From: Agrobacterium tumefaciens str. B6
GTDB taxonomy: Bacteria; Pseudomonadota; Alphaproteobacteria; Rhizobiales; Rhizobiaceae
Direction of reading: 5' to 3'
Length of the DNA stretch: 64,000 nt
Assembly: GCF_001541315.1 (NCBI RefSeq)
Contig: NZ_LMVK01000023.1
Location: 248,001-312,000, forward strand
A program made the translations under genes and the position numbers. Each line of letters starts with the position of its first letter. Position 1 is the first letter of the stretch. Shown here one piece after another: positions 8,829 through 17,906 of this stretch. Below the pieces are notes generated by a model. The model worked only from the letters and a program-made list of their open reading frames with translations. It did not search any database and was not told the origin of the DNA.

Positions 8829-9734
8829 TCAGTCGATTTTTTGTGAAAGCTGGATTTCCCGCTTCAAGGCATCACTCAGCGCCTGCGCGGCGATGGACAA
8901 AGGTGCGCCGGAAGCGCGGGCAAGACCGAACTCCTGCGTCGCCTGGGGAGCGAATGGTCGGGCAACAACGGGAAGATGCCGGTAGAGGTTAGCATAAAAA
9001 CTGCTGATGATCGTTACTCCCAACCCATGCGCCACATAGGCGCAGGCGGAACTGTTGGTGTGGGTCTCGATCTTCACCATCGGCTTGACGCCGGCCTTTT
9101 TGAAAACCTGATCGAGCGCCATGCGGTTCGGCCGCTGGCGGCCGATCAGAATGAGTGGAATGTTGCGCAGGTCCTTGACGGTGATTTCGTCAAGCTCGGC
9201 CAGCGGATGATCCTCACGGACCACGCAGACGCTTTTGCCGGTCGCGACACGCTCGACATCGATGCCCGGGCCAATCTCGCCCTCCATCCGCAGGAAACCA
9301 AGATCGATCACCCGCTCGCCAACGAGCTTGTTGATGGCGGTCGTCGTTTCGAAAAAGGTCTCGATACGGACGCCGGGAAAATCCCTGACATAATCGATCA
9401 GCATGGCGGGCGCGAAATTTTCCCACATGCTGCTTGGCAGGCCGATGCGGACGATTTCCGGGCCAGCCGCACCATTGCGCAGATCCTCGGCGTGGCCGGA
9501 CATGCGATCGACAGCGAGCAGCACATTTTCCGCGTCGCGAGCGAGAAGCACCGCCTCCGGTGTCGGGATCAGCCGCCCCTTGTCGCGGGCAAACAGCGTC
9601 AGCGACAGGTCCGCCTCGAGCTGCGCCAGAAGCCGGCTGATACCGGACTGGCTGAGCCCCATGGCCTTGGCCGTGGCGATGGTCGAGCCGGTGGACAGAA
9701 GCGTGCGCAGGACTTCGAGCTGCTTGATATTCAT
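8829..9734 (-). CDS. LysR-family transcriptional regulator
   Basis: 301 residues. The N-terminal winged helix-turn-helix (residues 1-60) contains TIATAKAMGLSQSGISRLLAQLE, a standard LysR recognition helix. A LysR substrate-binding domain follows from about residue 92 (EIVRIGLPSSMWENFAPAML) with the late block YVAHGLGVTIIS. It lies upstream of and on the same strand as the first peptide-importer operon, and between it and the second such operon, so it may control either. The inducer is unknown. The 115-base leader upstream shows no clear operator. Confidence 0.92.
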   Translation of the reverse strand: MNIKQLEVLRTLLSTGSTIATAKAMGLSQSGISRLLAQLEADLSLTLFARDKGRLIPTPEAVLLARDAENVLLAVDRMSGHAEDLRNGAAGPEIVRIGLPSSMWENFAPAMLIDYVRDFPGVRIETFFETTTAINKLVGERVIDLGFLRMEGEIGPGIDVERVATGKSVCVVREDHPLAELDEITVKDLRNIPLILIGRQRPNRMALDQVFKKAGVKPMVKIETHTNSSACAYVAHGLGVTIISSFYANLYRHLPVVARPFAPQATQEFGLARASGAPLSIAAQALSDALKREIQLSQKID

Positions 9735-9850
9735 GAGGCCAGCACCATGGATGAAAAGACGAGCCGGTTTCGGTTCAGACCTTTTGCCGCCGATAAGCCT
9801 TCATGTCACCGGTTTTTTTAGCATTGTCATGCGGTCCGCTCGGTCGCCGG

Positions 9851-10795
9851 TTACAATTCCACCTCATAGACCCTGTCGTGGGTGGCAACGCGGGCCTCTC
9901 CTGATGGGGTCACCCAGCCCCGGAACATGCCGGGCGTATTATAGGGTGCGGCAATGCCGCCTTCGGCATCGATGGCGACAAGACCCGCACCGATATCGTA
10001 GGGCGCCAGATCCTTGTGGACGAGGTTGCCGGCGGCGGTTTCCAGATCCTGCCCGAGATAGGCGACACGGGACGCGATCTCATGGCCGACGACGTAACGG
10101 ATGAAAACTTCTCCCTTGCCGGTGCCGGAAACGGCGCAGGCGCCGTCGCGTGCATAGGTGCCCGCCCCGATCACCGGGCTGTCACCCACCCGGCCGTCAG
10201 GCTTGTTGGTGTAGCCGCCGGTGGATGTCGCGGCTGCGAGATGCCCAGCAGCATCGAGTGCCACGGCACCGACGGTTCCGTGTTTTTCGTTTTCCGTCGC
10301 TTCCGTACCTGCGGTGGCATGGGCCTTCATGGCCGCCAGCGCCTCGACACGCTTTTGAGTGGTGAAGTAGGATTGAGGCTCCGTGGCAAGCCCTCTCTCC
10401 TTCGCAAACCGGTCAGCCGCTTCACCGGTGAGATAGACTGCGCGTTCATCCTCCATCAGCGCCCGGGCCGCCTTCACCGGGTTGCGGATGGCGCGGGAGG
10501 CGCTGATTGCGCCTGCCGCAAGGGTCTTGCCATCCATGATCGACGCGTCGAGTTCGTGAATGCCATTCTCGTTGAGCGCCGCCCCATGGCCTGCGTTGAA
10601 ATGCGGGCTGTCCTCCATAACGACGACTGCCGCCTCAACCGCTTCCAGCGCAGTTCCGCCAGCCTTGAGCACACCATAACCGGCGCGCAGTGCCGCCGCC
10701 AGATCGTGGCGCGCCGCTTCCCATTCCTCCGGAGTCATGCTGTCTTCCGGCATAACCCCGCAACCACCGTGAATGGCCAGTGCGATCTTCGTCAT
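9851..10795 (-). CDS. iaaA: isoaspartyl peptidase / L-asparaginase (plant-type, Ntn hydrolase)
   Basis: 314 residues. The autoprocessing site HGTVGAVA is at 172-179, with Thr174 as the N-terminal nucleophile after self-cleavage; the later block STGGYTNKPDGRVGDSP lies in the expected beta-chain position. The N-terminus IALAIHGGCG and the GHGAALNENG block are family hallmarks. It is cytoplasmic and would hydrolyse beta-aspartyl dipeptides or asparagine. It is the last gene of the second peptide-importer operon, 45 bases after the HyuA-like gene, which suggests that the imported substrate yields a beta-aspartyl or asparagine-like product. Length is normal. Confidence 0.9.
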   Translation of the reverse strand: MTKIALAIHGGCGVMPEDSMTPEEWEAARHDLAAALRAGYGVLKAGGTALEAVEAAVVVMEDSPHFNAGHGAALNENGIHELDASIMDGKTLAAGAISASRAIRNPVKAARALMEDERAVYLTGEAADRFAKERGLATEPQSYFTTQKRVEALAAMKAHATAGTEATENEKHGTVGAVALDAAGHLAAATSTGGYTNKPDGRVGDSPVIGAGTYARDGACAVSGTGKGEVFIRYVVGHEIASRVAYLGQDLETAAGNLVHKDLAPYDIGAGLVAIDAEGGIAAPYNTPGMFRGWVTPSGEARVATHDRVYEVEL

Positions 10796-10840
10796 ATCCT
10801 CACTCCACTGTTGCCCCGCCGCAGGCAGGGCCTCTTACCA

Positions 10841-12379
10841 TCAATGAAAGGCTATATCGCCGATAACACGCACGCGGACCCTGCGAGCGCCGCCTGGCAA
10901 ATAGGCGATGGGAATATCCTCCACCTCAAGCGTCTTGAGGCTCGCGCGCTCCGCTCCCGAAGCGACCGCTGCGTTCTGCGCTTCGGTCTCGGCTTTCGCA
11001 AGGGCCTCGTCGCGGCTCAACCCGGAAAAGACCTGATCCACCTCACCGGACACCTGCGCCATCGCTGCGCCGAGCGCATTGGCAACGCCCGCATTTTCCA
11101 CACGCAGCACCTCGGATGCGCCCGGCACCTGCTCCGGTATCAGGAATGCGCCGCCGCCGACCGCAACCAGCGGCACGTCTTCGGCTGATGTCTTCATCTG
11201 GTCGAAACTGTCGGCCACCATGTCGCGGATACGGCCGAGCGTCGCCTGCACGAATGCCGGATCGAGGCCCTTCACACGATCCCTGTCACCCATCTCGATC
11301 AGGCCTGCCGCAACGGCGATATCCGATGCCGTCAGTGTCTCGCCGCCGAAAACGCGGGCTTCGGTCAGGATGCGATACCCAACCGAGCGCGGGCCGATCT
11401 TGCCTGTCTGCGGGTCGACAATGGTGCCGCCGCCCAGTGCTACAGGTAGAAGATCGGGCATGCGGAACAGGGTGCGGACCCCGCCAATATGGACAATATT
11501 ATTTGCCTCACGCGGAAAACCACCGACAAGGCAACCAATATCGGAGGTGGTGCCGCCGACATCCACCACCATGGCATCGGAAAGCCCGGTGAGAAAAGCC
11601 GCACCACGCATCGAATTGGTCGGGCCGGAAGCGAAGCTGTGCACGGGGTTTGCGGCAGCCACATCCGCAAGCGCCACGGTGCCGTCATTCTGTGTAAGAT
11701 AAAACGGCGCCTTTACACCTGCTTCGCGCAGCGCATCCGAAAATGCCTGTACCGTGGTCCTGCCAAGCGTCTGCAAGGCGGCATTCAGAAGTGCGACGTT
11801 TTCGCGCTCCAGAAGCCCGATACGGCCCAGCGTATGGGAAAGCGTGATGCGTGCGTCGGGGATCACCGAATGGACAATCTCTGCCGCCCTCACCTCGCAC
11901 TCCGTGGTCAGCGGCGAGAAGGTTGCCGAAATGGCGATCGAGGTAATGCCTGCATCGCGGATTTTCATCGCCGCTTCACGGACTTCATCCGGGATCATCG
12001 GCACCAGCGGACTGCCATCGTATTCATGGCCACCATGAACCATGAAGATCAGCGGATCGACGGCCTCGTAGAGATCCTTCGGCCAGTCGCACATGGGCGG
12101 CAGTGAAGAACCGGTCGGCAGCGCTATGCGGATGGCCGCAACTCGCTCCAGCCGGGCGCGCTCCACGACAGCATTGGTGAAATGGGTGGTGCCGATCATG
12201 ACCGCATCGATCGGGCGATCTGCCGCGCCGAAATGGCCAGACACGTGAGCGAGGGCCGCCTTCACGCCGGACAGGACATCCTGCGTGGTCGGAACCTTGA
12301 TCGAGGCAACGATGGCGTCTCCATCGATCAGAACGGCATCCGTATTGGTGCCGCCAACGTCAATACCGATGCGTTTCAT
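10841..12379 (-). CDS. HyuA-like hydantoinase/oxoprolinase, short form (copy 1)
   Basis: 512 residues with the ASKHA ATPase-type N-terminus RIGIDVGGTNTDAVLID (about 3-18) and the central GTTHFTNAV and VVDVGGTTSDIG blocks of the hydantoinase_A family. It is shorter than classical HyuA (compare the 680-residue gene at 58473) and lacks that protein's C-terminal part. Its start overlaps the DUF917 stop by 4 bases, implying a coupled, probably physically paired product. The family opens cyclic amides such as hydantoins or 5-oxoproline, usually using ATP. The true substrate is unknown. A homologous copy is at 16333. Confidence 0.85.
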   Translation of the reverse strand: MKRIGIDVGGTNTDAVLIDGDAIVASIKVPTTQDVLSGVKAALAHVSGHFGAADRPIDAVMIGTTHFTNAVVERARLERVAAIRIALPTGSSLPPMCDWPKDLYEAVDPLIFMVHGGHEYDGSPLVPMIPDEVREAAMKIRDAGITSIAISATFSPLTTECEVRAAEIVHSVIPDARITLSHTLGRIGLLERENVALLNAALQTLGRTTVQAFSDALREAGVKAPFYLTQNDGTVALADVAAANPVHSFASGPTNSMRGAAFLTGLSDAMVVDVGGTTSDIGCLVGGFPREANNIVHIGGVRTLFRMPDLLPVALGGGTIVDPQTGKIGPRSVGYRILTEARVFGGETLTASDIAVAAGLIEMGDRDRVKGLDPAFVQATLGRIRDMVADSFDQMKTSAEDVPLVAVGGGAFLIPEQVPGASEVLRVENAGVANALGAAMAQVSGEVDQVFSGLSRDEALAKAETEAQNAAVASGAERASLKTLEVEDIPIAYLPGGARRVRVRVIGDIAFH

Positions 12380-13452
12380 GGGAATACCGATCTGAAATCA
12401 ATGTCATAACCGAAGGCACGCGGGCCAACGGCAGCAATGCCGGCAGGCGTCGTCAAGAGTTCCGGCGCCGGCAGGGCGATAACCGTGACACGCTGGCCAT
12501 AGCGCACCGATTCCGTGCCGATGGCGCTGCCCGAAACACTGTCGAGAAGGCAGATCAAATCCGGCGTCATGGCGACCGGCTGGCCGTCGCGGAAGGCGAC
12601 TGCCCACTCGTTCTGGAAGGCAAGTTCCATGCGTGAGCCGCGATCGGCATCGATGCCTTCAATGGTCGTACTGCCGCGCAGAAAGCCACCGGTGGTCTCG
12701 CGGGCGACATCCACCACCTTGCCGCGGAACAGCTGTTTGCCACCCTCATGGTTGAGAACCGCCTGAACCGGGTCATCATGGCGTGCACGCGCCTCCATCA
12801 CCGCGCGCCCGAGTTCGGTCGCCTTTGTGACGGTGTAATGAATGCCCCATTCCTTCACTTCCTTGCCGGTGCGCGGCGCCTTGCAGGTGGCGGCGGTAGA
12901 GCCGACTTCGGTGCAGACCTTGCGCGAGATGCGCTCCATCCATTTCCACGATGCAGCGCGCGTCACGATCACCTCATTGTCGCGTACATCGACGAGCGAC
13001 AGCGGAAACATCGGCAGGTTGCCGATGGCGAATGAGGTCATCTGCGCTTCGGGATAAGCACGTCCCATCGCATCCGCATTGACGACGGGCCGGTCGAGCA
13101 TGGCGGCAGCGAGGAAAGAAGACAGCGCGTTCGAACCGCCGATCTCAACGCTCATGATCGCCCGGAACGGCTTACCGAGATAATCCTCCATCACCTCGAC
13201 AGCACGGGCGAGATGAACGGGGTCTCCCAACCGCTCCTGACCAACGAGCGGCGCTCCCATCTTGGAGACGACGGCGACCATGTCGTCATCGGCGAGCGCC
13301 ATCGGGTCCATGACCTTCACTCGTTTGCCCTCGGCATAAAGACGGCGCAGATTGAGCGTCGAGATATAGGGATTGCCTCCGCCGCCGGTTCCCAGAATCC
13401 AGGCACCGGTGGCCAGAGGTTCGATATCGTCTTCGGAAAATTCCTGGATCAT
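12376..13452 (-). CDS. DUF917-family protein (copy 1)
   Basis: 358 residues with the DUF917 marks GTGGGGNPY (about 21-29), EIGGSNA (about 103) and NADAMGRAYPEAQM (about 124-137). I recall that the family has more recently been linked to S-methyl-thiohydantoin desulfuration and that fused HyuA-DUF917 proteins exist, but I cannot check this. The start at 13452 has AGGATG upstream. It is coupled to the HyuA copy at 10841 by an ATGA overlap, so the two likely form one enzyme acting on a hydantoin-like ring. Cytoplasmic. Confidence 0.83.
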   Translation of the reverse strand: MIQEFSEDDIEPLATGAWILGTGGGGNPYISTLNLRRLYAEGKRVKVMDPMALADDDMVAVVSKMGAPLVGQERLGDPVHLARAVEVMEDYLGKPFRAIMSVEIGGSNALSSFLAAAMLDRPVVNADAMGRAYPEAQMTSFAIGNLPMFPLSLVDVRDNEVIVTRAASWKWMERISRKVCTEVGSTAATCKAPRTGKEVKEWGIHYTVTKATELGRAVMEARARHDDPVQAVLNHEGGKQLFRGKVVDVARETTGGFLRGSTTIEGIDADRGSRMELAFQNEWAVAFRDGQPVAMTPDLICLLDSVSGSAIGTESVRYGQRVTVIALPAPELLTTPAGIAAVGPRAFGYDIDFRSVFP

Positions 13453-13526
13453 GCGTCATCCTCGGGCATGCCGCAGCCTTTCCGGCGCAAGCGATGCTCC
13501 TTCCCTTTGTCGTTCCAAGTCTCATC

Positions 13527-13548
13527 GGCCCCGCCCTCAGGCGGGACC
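13527..13548 (-). terminator. stem-loop directly after the second binding-protein gene
   Basis: On the minus strand GGTCCCGCC-TGAG-GGCGGGGCC forms a 9-base stem with one G-U pair and a 4-base loop, 19 bases after the binding-protein stop. No T tract follows. It sits between the binding protein and the next operon gene, in the same position as the stem-loops at 2788 and 30398. Confidence 0.55.
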
Positions 13549-13567
13549 GGTTTTCATACGGCGGAGA

Positions 13568-15163
13568 TCACTCCGCCTTGCAGTCCCAATGGAAGTTGGA
13601 GAAGTTCAGGTCCCAGCTCTGCATGGGAATGAACTCGTAACCCTGAAGGCACTTGTTCGCCGCATAACGGCGGTTCGGTGCAACCGCCCAGACATCCGGC
13701 TGAAGATCGGCGATCTTCGTCTGGAGTTCCTTGTAGGTGGCGTTCTGCTCGCCGACATCGGTGGTGGCGCGAACCTTGTCGATCAGCCCGTCGATTTCCG
13801 CGTTCTGCAGCCATTCCATCGACATCCATGTGCCGGAAGCCTTGGAATGATACTGGTTGTAGAACATCGCATCCGGCGACGGGTAGGTCGGCGAGATGTT
13901 CACCTGCGTCGATGCGGGCGTCGTATCGGGCTTGGAGGAAAGTTCCACGATGCGGTTCCACGGCTCCGGCTTGATATCGAGCGTGATGCCGATCTGCTCG
14001 AGGCTGGACTGCAAAAGCAGCGCCACTTCCGCCTCGAAGGCCAGCGAAGCGACATAGCTGTTGACGAGCGTGATCTTCTGGCCGGCATATTTCGACTTCG
14101 CCAGCTCTTCCTTCGCCTTTTCCAGATCGTAGACGCCGGGCTGGATATCGCCGTTATGCGCGTCCTTGAAAGCGTCGGAGAGCGGTCCCTGCATGTCGAA
14201 ACCGGGATAGATCACTTCCTGGATCGTCTTGTAATCCGTTGCATAGGCAATGGCGCGACGAACGTGAACGTCGTCGGTCGGGTAAACCTTGGTGTTCAGC
14301 TTGATGACGAAACCGCCGGCGGTGCGGGTCTGGATCAGCTTGTAACCCTTCATCCGGCCGATGGATTCATAGGTGTCGTTGCCAAGACCGTGCGAGGAAA
14401 GGCCAAGTTCACCCTTTTCCGCAAGCGCCTTGACGGTGGCGTCGTCGCTCGTCTGAACGAAGCGCACTTCGTCAATCGGCTTGCCCTTGGTCCAGCCAAG
14501 GAAATAGTCCGCATTGCGGGCGATGACCATATCGGCAGAACGGTTGTAGCTGACGAGCTTGTAAGGGCCGGAACCGGCGGAATGTTCGCCCACATAGGCC
14601 TCGCCCCATTTGTCTTCGGGCTTGGCACTGGCTTCGATCAGCGTCTTGTTCATCGCCATCATCAGCGGCGTGGCCGCCATGAATGGCGAGAACTGGCGTT
14701 CGATCTTCATGACCAGCGTCGCATCGTCAGGCGCGGTGACGTTTTCGGGCTTCAGGACGCCGACGATGAGGTTCGACGGGCCCTTGTTGATGCCGAGCAG
14801 GCGCTGGATCGACCAGACGAGATCGGCAGCCTTTACCGCCGTGCCGTCCTGAAACTCCGCATCGTCGCGCAGGTGGAAGGTGTAGGTCAGGCCGTCTTCC
14901 GAAACATCCCAGGACTTCGCCAGATGCGGCACGATTTCGCCCTTGGCGTTCACCGTCGTCAGGCCGTCATACATGTTCACGATGGCCATGTAGCCGGTAT
15001 AATCAGTCACTTTCGCCGGGTCGAGCGAGCTGAATATCTGCATGGTATTGACCGCGACCGACACCTTGTCTTCCGCAAAGGCAGCAGAAGGACCAAGCGG
15101 CAACGCGATTGCCGTGCCGAGCGCAAGCAGGGCAAGGCGGGAAGAAAGTCCTGGCATTTTCAT
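13568..15163 (-). CDS. dipeptide/oligopeptide-type ABC substrate-binding protein (second importer)
   Basis: 531 residues with a signal peptide to about residue 30 (ALGTAIALPLGPSAAFA) and a very good ribosome site (GAGGAG). The family-5 pattern includes MYDGLTTVNAKGEIVPHLAKSWDVSEDGLTYTF written here in pieces, FHLRDDAEFQDGTAVKAADLVW, and a C-terminal half with YPSPDAMFYNQYHSK. It is periplasmic. Its gene lies between the two HyuA/DUF917 pairs, an unusual place for a binding protein, and is followed by a stem-loop. It feeds the permeases encoded at 19558-21467. Confidence 0.9.
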   Translation of the reverse strand: MKMPGLSSRLALLALGTAIALPLGPSAAFAEDKVSVAVNTMQIFSSLDPAKVTDYTGYMAIVNMYDGLTTVNAKGEIVPHLAKSWDVSEDGLTYTFHLRDDAEFQDGTAVKAADLVWSIQRLLGINKGPSNLIVGVLKPENVTAPDDATLVMKIERQFSPFMAATPLMMAMNKTLIEASAKPEDKWGEAYVGEHSAGSGPYKLVSYNRSADMVIARNADYFLGWTKGKPIDEVRFVQTSDDATVKALAEKGELGLSSHGLGNDTYESIGRMKGYKLIQTRTAGGFVIKLNTKVYPTDDVHVRRAIAYATDYKTIQEVIYPGFDMQGPLSDAFKDAHNGDIQPGVYDLEKAKEELAKSKYAGQKITLVNSYVASLAFEAEVALLLQSSLEQIGITLDIKPEPWNRIVELSSKPDTTPASTQVNISPTYPSPDAMFYNQYHSKASGTWMSMEWLQNAEIDGLIDKVRATTDVGEQNATYKELQTKIADLQPDVWAVAPNRRYAANKCLQGYEFIPMQSWDLNFSNFHWDCKAE

Positions 15164-15206
15164 TGTCGTTCTCCTCTTTATTGCGGGTCATTTGCCCCGC
15201 TTATGG

Positions 15207-16340
15207 TTAGGCAGCCTTGCTGACCGGGACGGGCAGCGGTGAGAAAGGAATGTCCGGGTAACCGAAGGCCGCCGGCCCGACGACCTCGAGCGCGCGGGCG
15301 CTGCGCAACAGATCGTGGCAGGGGATGGCGATGACGGCCACGCGCTGGCCGTAGCGCAGCACTTCAGTGGTGATCGGATAACCGGTGTCGACATCGAGCA
15401 GGACGATCAGGTCGGGTACCGTCACTTCCACCTTGCCGTCACGGGTAAACAGCAGGAACTCGTTCTGGATGGCGACGCCCGCCGTCTGGCCCGCGCAATC
15501 ATCGAAGCCGGAGAGTGTGAGATCGCCGACCGCAAAACCGCCGCGCAGATGGCGCTTCAGATCGGTGATCTTGCCGTTGAAAATGCGCCGTCCGCCTTCG
15601 AGCGCGCAGACAGCCGCAATCGGGTCTTCCTGCTGCTTGCGGGCGCGGATAACCGCCTCACCGATGGCAATCGCCTTGGTATAGGTTTTCGGAATGCCGT
15701 ACTGGTGCACGTAGTGGGCCTGCATCGGCGCGGTCGCCAGCATTGCACCACCGCCTTGCGAAACGACGCAGGCGCGGGCCATGCGCTCGTGCCAGACCTC
15801 AGAAACGGCGTGACTGAAGATGACGGCATTGCCGTGCAGGTCGCACATCACCGATGGCGTGGAACTGTGACCGTAGATGGAGAAGGTCGTCATCTGCATC
15901 TCGGGGAAGGCCCGGCCCATGCCGTCGCAATCGAGGATCGGCAGGCCGCCAAGTGCGGCCGTCACCAGCGGGTTCATCGAGTTCGCGCCGCCGATTTCTT
16001 CGCAGACGCTCGCGTCTACGGGCGTGCGGATCAGTTCTTCCATCCCCCGCAGGCAACGCAGGCCTTCGCGGCCTTCGCGAATGCGCTCCACGCCGACCAC
16101 GGGGGCGCCGATGCCGCCGATGGACATGCAAAGCGCGTCCGGCTCGATGGCGTCGGTCGCAAGGATCTTCATCTCGTAACCGGCCTTCATGGCTTCCAGT
16201 GCGAGCAGCTTGCCCAGATAGGGATTGCCGCCGCCGCCCGTGCCAAGAATGCCTGCACCGATTTCCAGCGCGTCGAGATCCTCCCGCGTCAGCGTACGCA
16301 ATACCGCTTCGTCATATTTCAGCTTGCGTGTTTCAGCCAT
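15207..16340 (-). CDS. DUF917-family protein (copy 2)
   Basis: 377 residues from the ATG at 16340, chosen because GGAG stands 6 bases upstream; a further upstream ATG at 16364 would overlap its neighbour more. It carries the same marks as copy 1: ILGTGGGGNPYLGKL, EEIGGANSMNP and DCDGMGRAFPEMQM. The 8-base overlap with the HyuA copy at 16333 repeats the pairing seen downstream, although here HyuA precedes DUF917, so the order is inverted. Probably the partner subunit of that HyuA-like protein. Confidence 0.83.
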   Translation of the reverse strand: MAETRKLKYDEAVLRTLTREDLDALEIGAGILGTGGGGNPYLGKLLALEAMKAGYEMKILATDAIEPDALCMSIGGIGAPVVGVERIREGREGLRCLRGMEELIRTPVDASVCEEIGGANSMNPLVTAALGGLPILDCDGMGRAFPEMQMTTFSIYGHSSTPSVMCDLHGNAVIFSHAVSEVWHERMARACVVSQGGGAMLATAPMQAHYVHQYGIPKTYTKAIAIGEAVIRARKQQEDPIAAVCALEGGRRIFNGKITDLKRHLRGGFAVGDLTLSGFDDCAGQTAGVAIQNEFLLFTRDGKVEVTVPDLIVLLDVDTGYPITTEVLRYGQRVAVIAIPCHDLLRSARALEVVGPAAFGYPDIPFSPLPVPVSKAA

Positions 16341-17889
16341 GATTGGCTCCCATTTCTCCAACAACTTTCACATGAATGCGGGTGGCATTGCCGGGCAGAT
16401 AGGCAAGCGGCATGTCCTCGCGCTCGATCACTTCCAGCGTCTCGGCAAGCCCGCCTGCCGCAAGCGCCTTCTCGCGCGCCTCGGCCTCGGCTTCGGCAAG
16501 CGCACTCTCACGCGTGCGCCCTTCGATCAGCGAGAAGACGCGGTCCGTCTCGCCGCTGATCTGCGCGATCGCCGCACCGACGGCATTCGCCACCGCGAAA
16601 TTTTCGGGGCGGATGACTTCCAGTTCACCGATACGGTCCGGCATGAGAATGGAGCCGCCGCCAACCGCGATGACAGGCACCGGCGAGGACGAGATGCGGC
16701 TGCGTTCCACACAGGACTCGAGCATGGCGTTGATCTTTTCGACCGCAGCATCCACAAGCCGCTTGTCGAGAGTGGAAACCAGCGCCTTTTCGCCCACATC
16801 CGCCTTGCCGGACGCGACCGCGATATCCGTCGCGGTCAGGGTCGTGCCACCGAAGCAGAGCGCCTCACGGCGGACCCGGTAACCGACGGATTTCGGGCCG
16901 ACGGTCAGGCCATGGTCGCCATTGACCACCAGCGAGCCGCCGCCGAGACCGATGGAAAACACATCCGGCATGCGGAAATTGGTGCGCACGCCGCCAATAT
17001 CCACCGTCGTGGAAGCCTGTCGTGGAAAGCCGTGCGACAGCGAACCGACATCGGAGGTGGTGCCGCCGACATCGACCACAACTGCATCCTTGAGGCCGGT
17101 GAGGAAGGCCGCACCACGCATGGAATTCGTCGGACCGGAGGCAAAGGTGAGCACAGGAAAGCCGCGTACCACATCCGCCGCCATCAGCGTGCCGTCGTTC
17201 TGGGTGATATAGAACGGGCAAGTTATGCCCGCTGCCTTCAGCGCCTCGCCGAAAGCGGCGACGGTTCGGTCGGCAAGCGACAGGAGGCTGGCATTCATGA
17301 TCGCAGCACTCTCGCGGGCGAGCAGGCCGTGCCGGCCAATATCCTTGGACATCACCACCGGCAGGCCGGGGCAACGCTCCTGCAGGATTTCCTTCGCCCT
17401 CAACTCCATCGCATCGTTGATGCCGCTGAAAACGCATGTGACGGCTGCGGCCTTCAGACCCTTGGCGCGAATGTCGGCGGCGATACGGACGATCTCGTCC
17501 TCATCGAGGGCTGATATTTCGCGGCCGTCGAATTCGTAACCGCCACGCACCTGATAACCGTGGTTGCCGACGATTTCCCTGAGATCATCCGGCCAGTCGA
17601 CCATGGGCGGCAGGCCGGCACCGGAAGGCAGGCCGAGCCGGATGGCGGCGACCTCGTCCATATGCCGCCGCTCGATCACCGCATTGGTGAAATGCGTGGT
17701 GCCGATCATCACGGCACCGATGTGTGCCCTGTCGATGCCCGACGCCTCGATCACCTTTTCAAGGGCTTCGATGACACCGGACGTCACATCTTCGGTGGTG
17801 GAGGCTTTCACCCCCGCCAGAACAGTCTTTTCCTGTAACACAACGGCATCGGTATTTGTGCCGCCGACGTCAATTCCAACGCGATACAC
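16333..17889 (-). CDS. HyuA-like hydantoinase/oxoprolinase, short form (copy 2)
   Basis: 518 residues from a GTG at 17889 that gives the family N-terminus YRVGIDVGGTNTDAVVLQ and has GAGGAG 7 bases upstream. A TTG at 17910 would add seven residues and overlap the ATPase stop. Blocks GTTHFTNAVIERRH, FASGPTNSMRGAAFLTGL and VVDVGGTTSDVGS match copy 1 closely, so the two arose by duplication. Like copy 1 it lacks the C-terminal region of long HyuA proteins. It is the first catabolic gene after the importer genes. The substrate is unknown; a hydantoin-like or lactam ring is the family expectation. Confidence 0.85.
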   Translation of the reverse strand: MYRVGIDVGGTNTDAVVLQEKTVLAGVKASTTEDVTSGVIEALEKVIEASGIDRAHIGAVMIGTTHFTNAVIERRHMDEVAAIRLGLPSGAGLPPMVDWPDDLREIVGNHGYQVRGGYEFDGREISALDEDEIVRIAADIRAKGLKAAAVTCVFSGINDAMELRAKEILQERCPGLPVVMSKDIGRHGLLARESAAIMNASLLSLADRTVAAFGEALKAAGITCPFYITQNDGTLMAADVVRGFPVLTFASGPTNSMRGAAFLTGLKDAVVVDVGGTTSDVGSLSHGFPRQASTTVDIGGVRTNFRMPDVFSIGLGGGSLVVNGDHGLTVGPKSVGYRVRREALCFGGTTLTATDIAVASGKADVGEKALVSTLDKRLVDAAVEKINAMLESCVERSRISSSPVPVIAVGGGSILMPDRIGELEVIRPENFAVANAVGAAIAQISGETDRVFSLIEGRTRESALAEAEAEAREKALAAGGLAETLEVIEREDMPLAYLPGNATRIHVKVVGEMGANHG

Positions 17890-17906
17890 GTCAGGCTCCT
17901 CTTTTA

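Noticed and set aside
13373-15223. 616-codon open frame on the plus strand
   Set aside because: Antisense to the second binding-protein gene, which has a signal peptide and family motifs.
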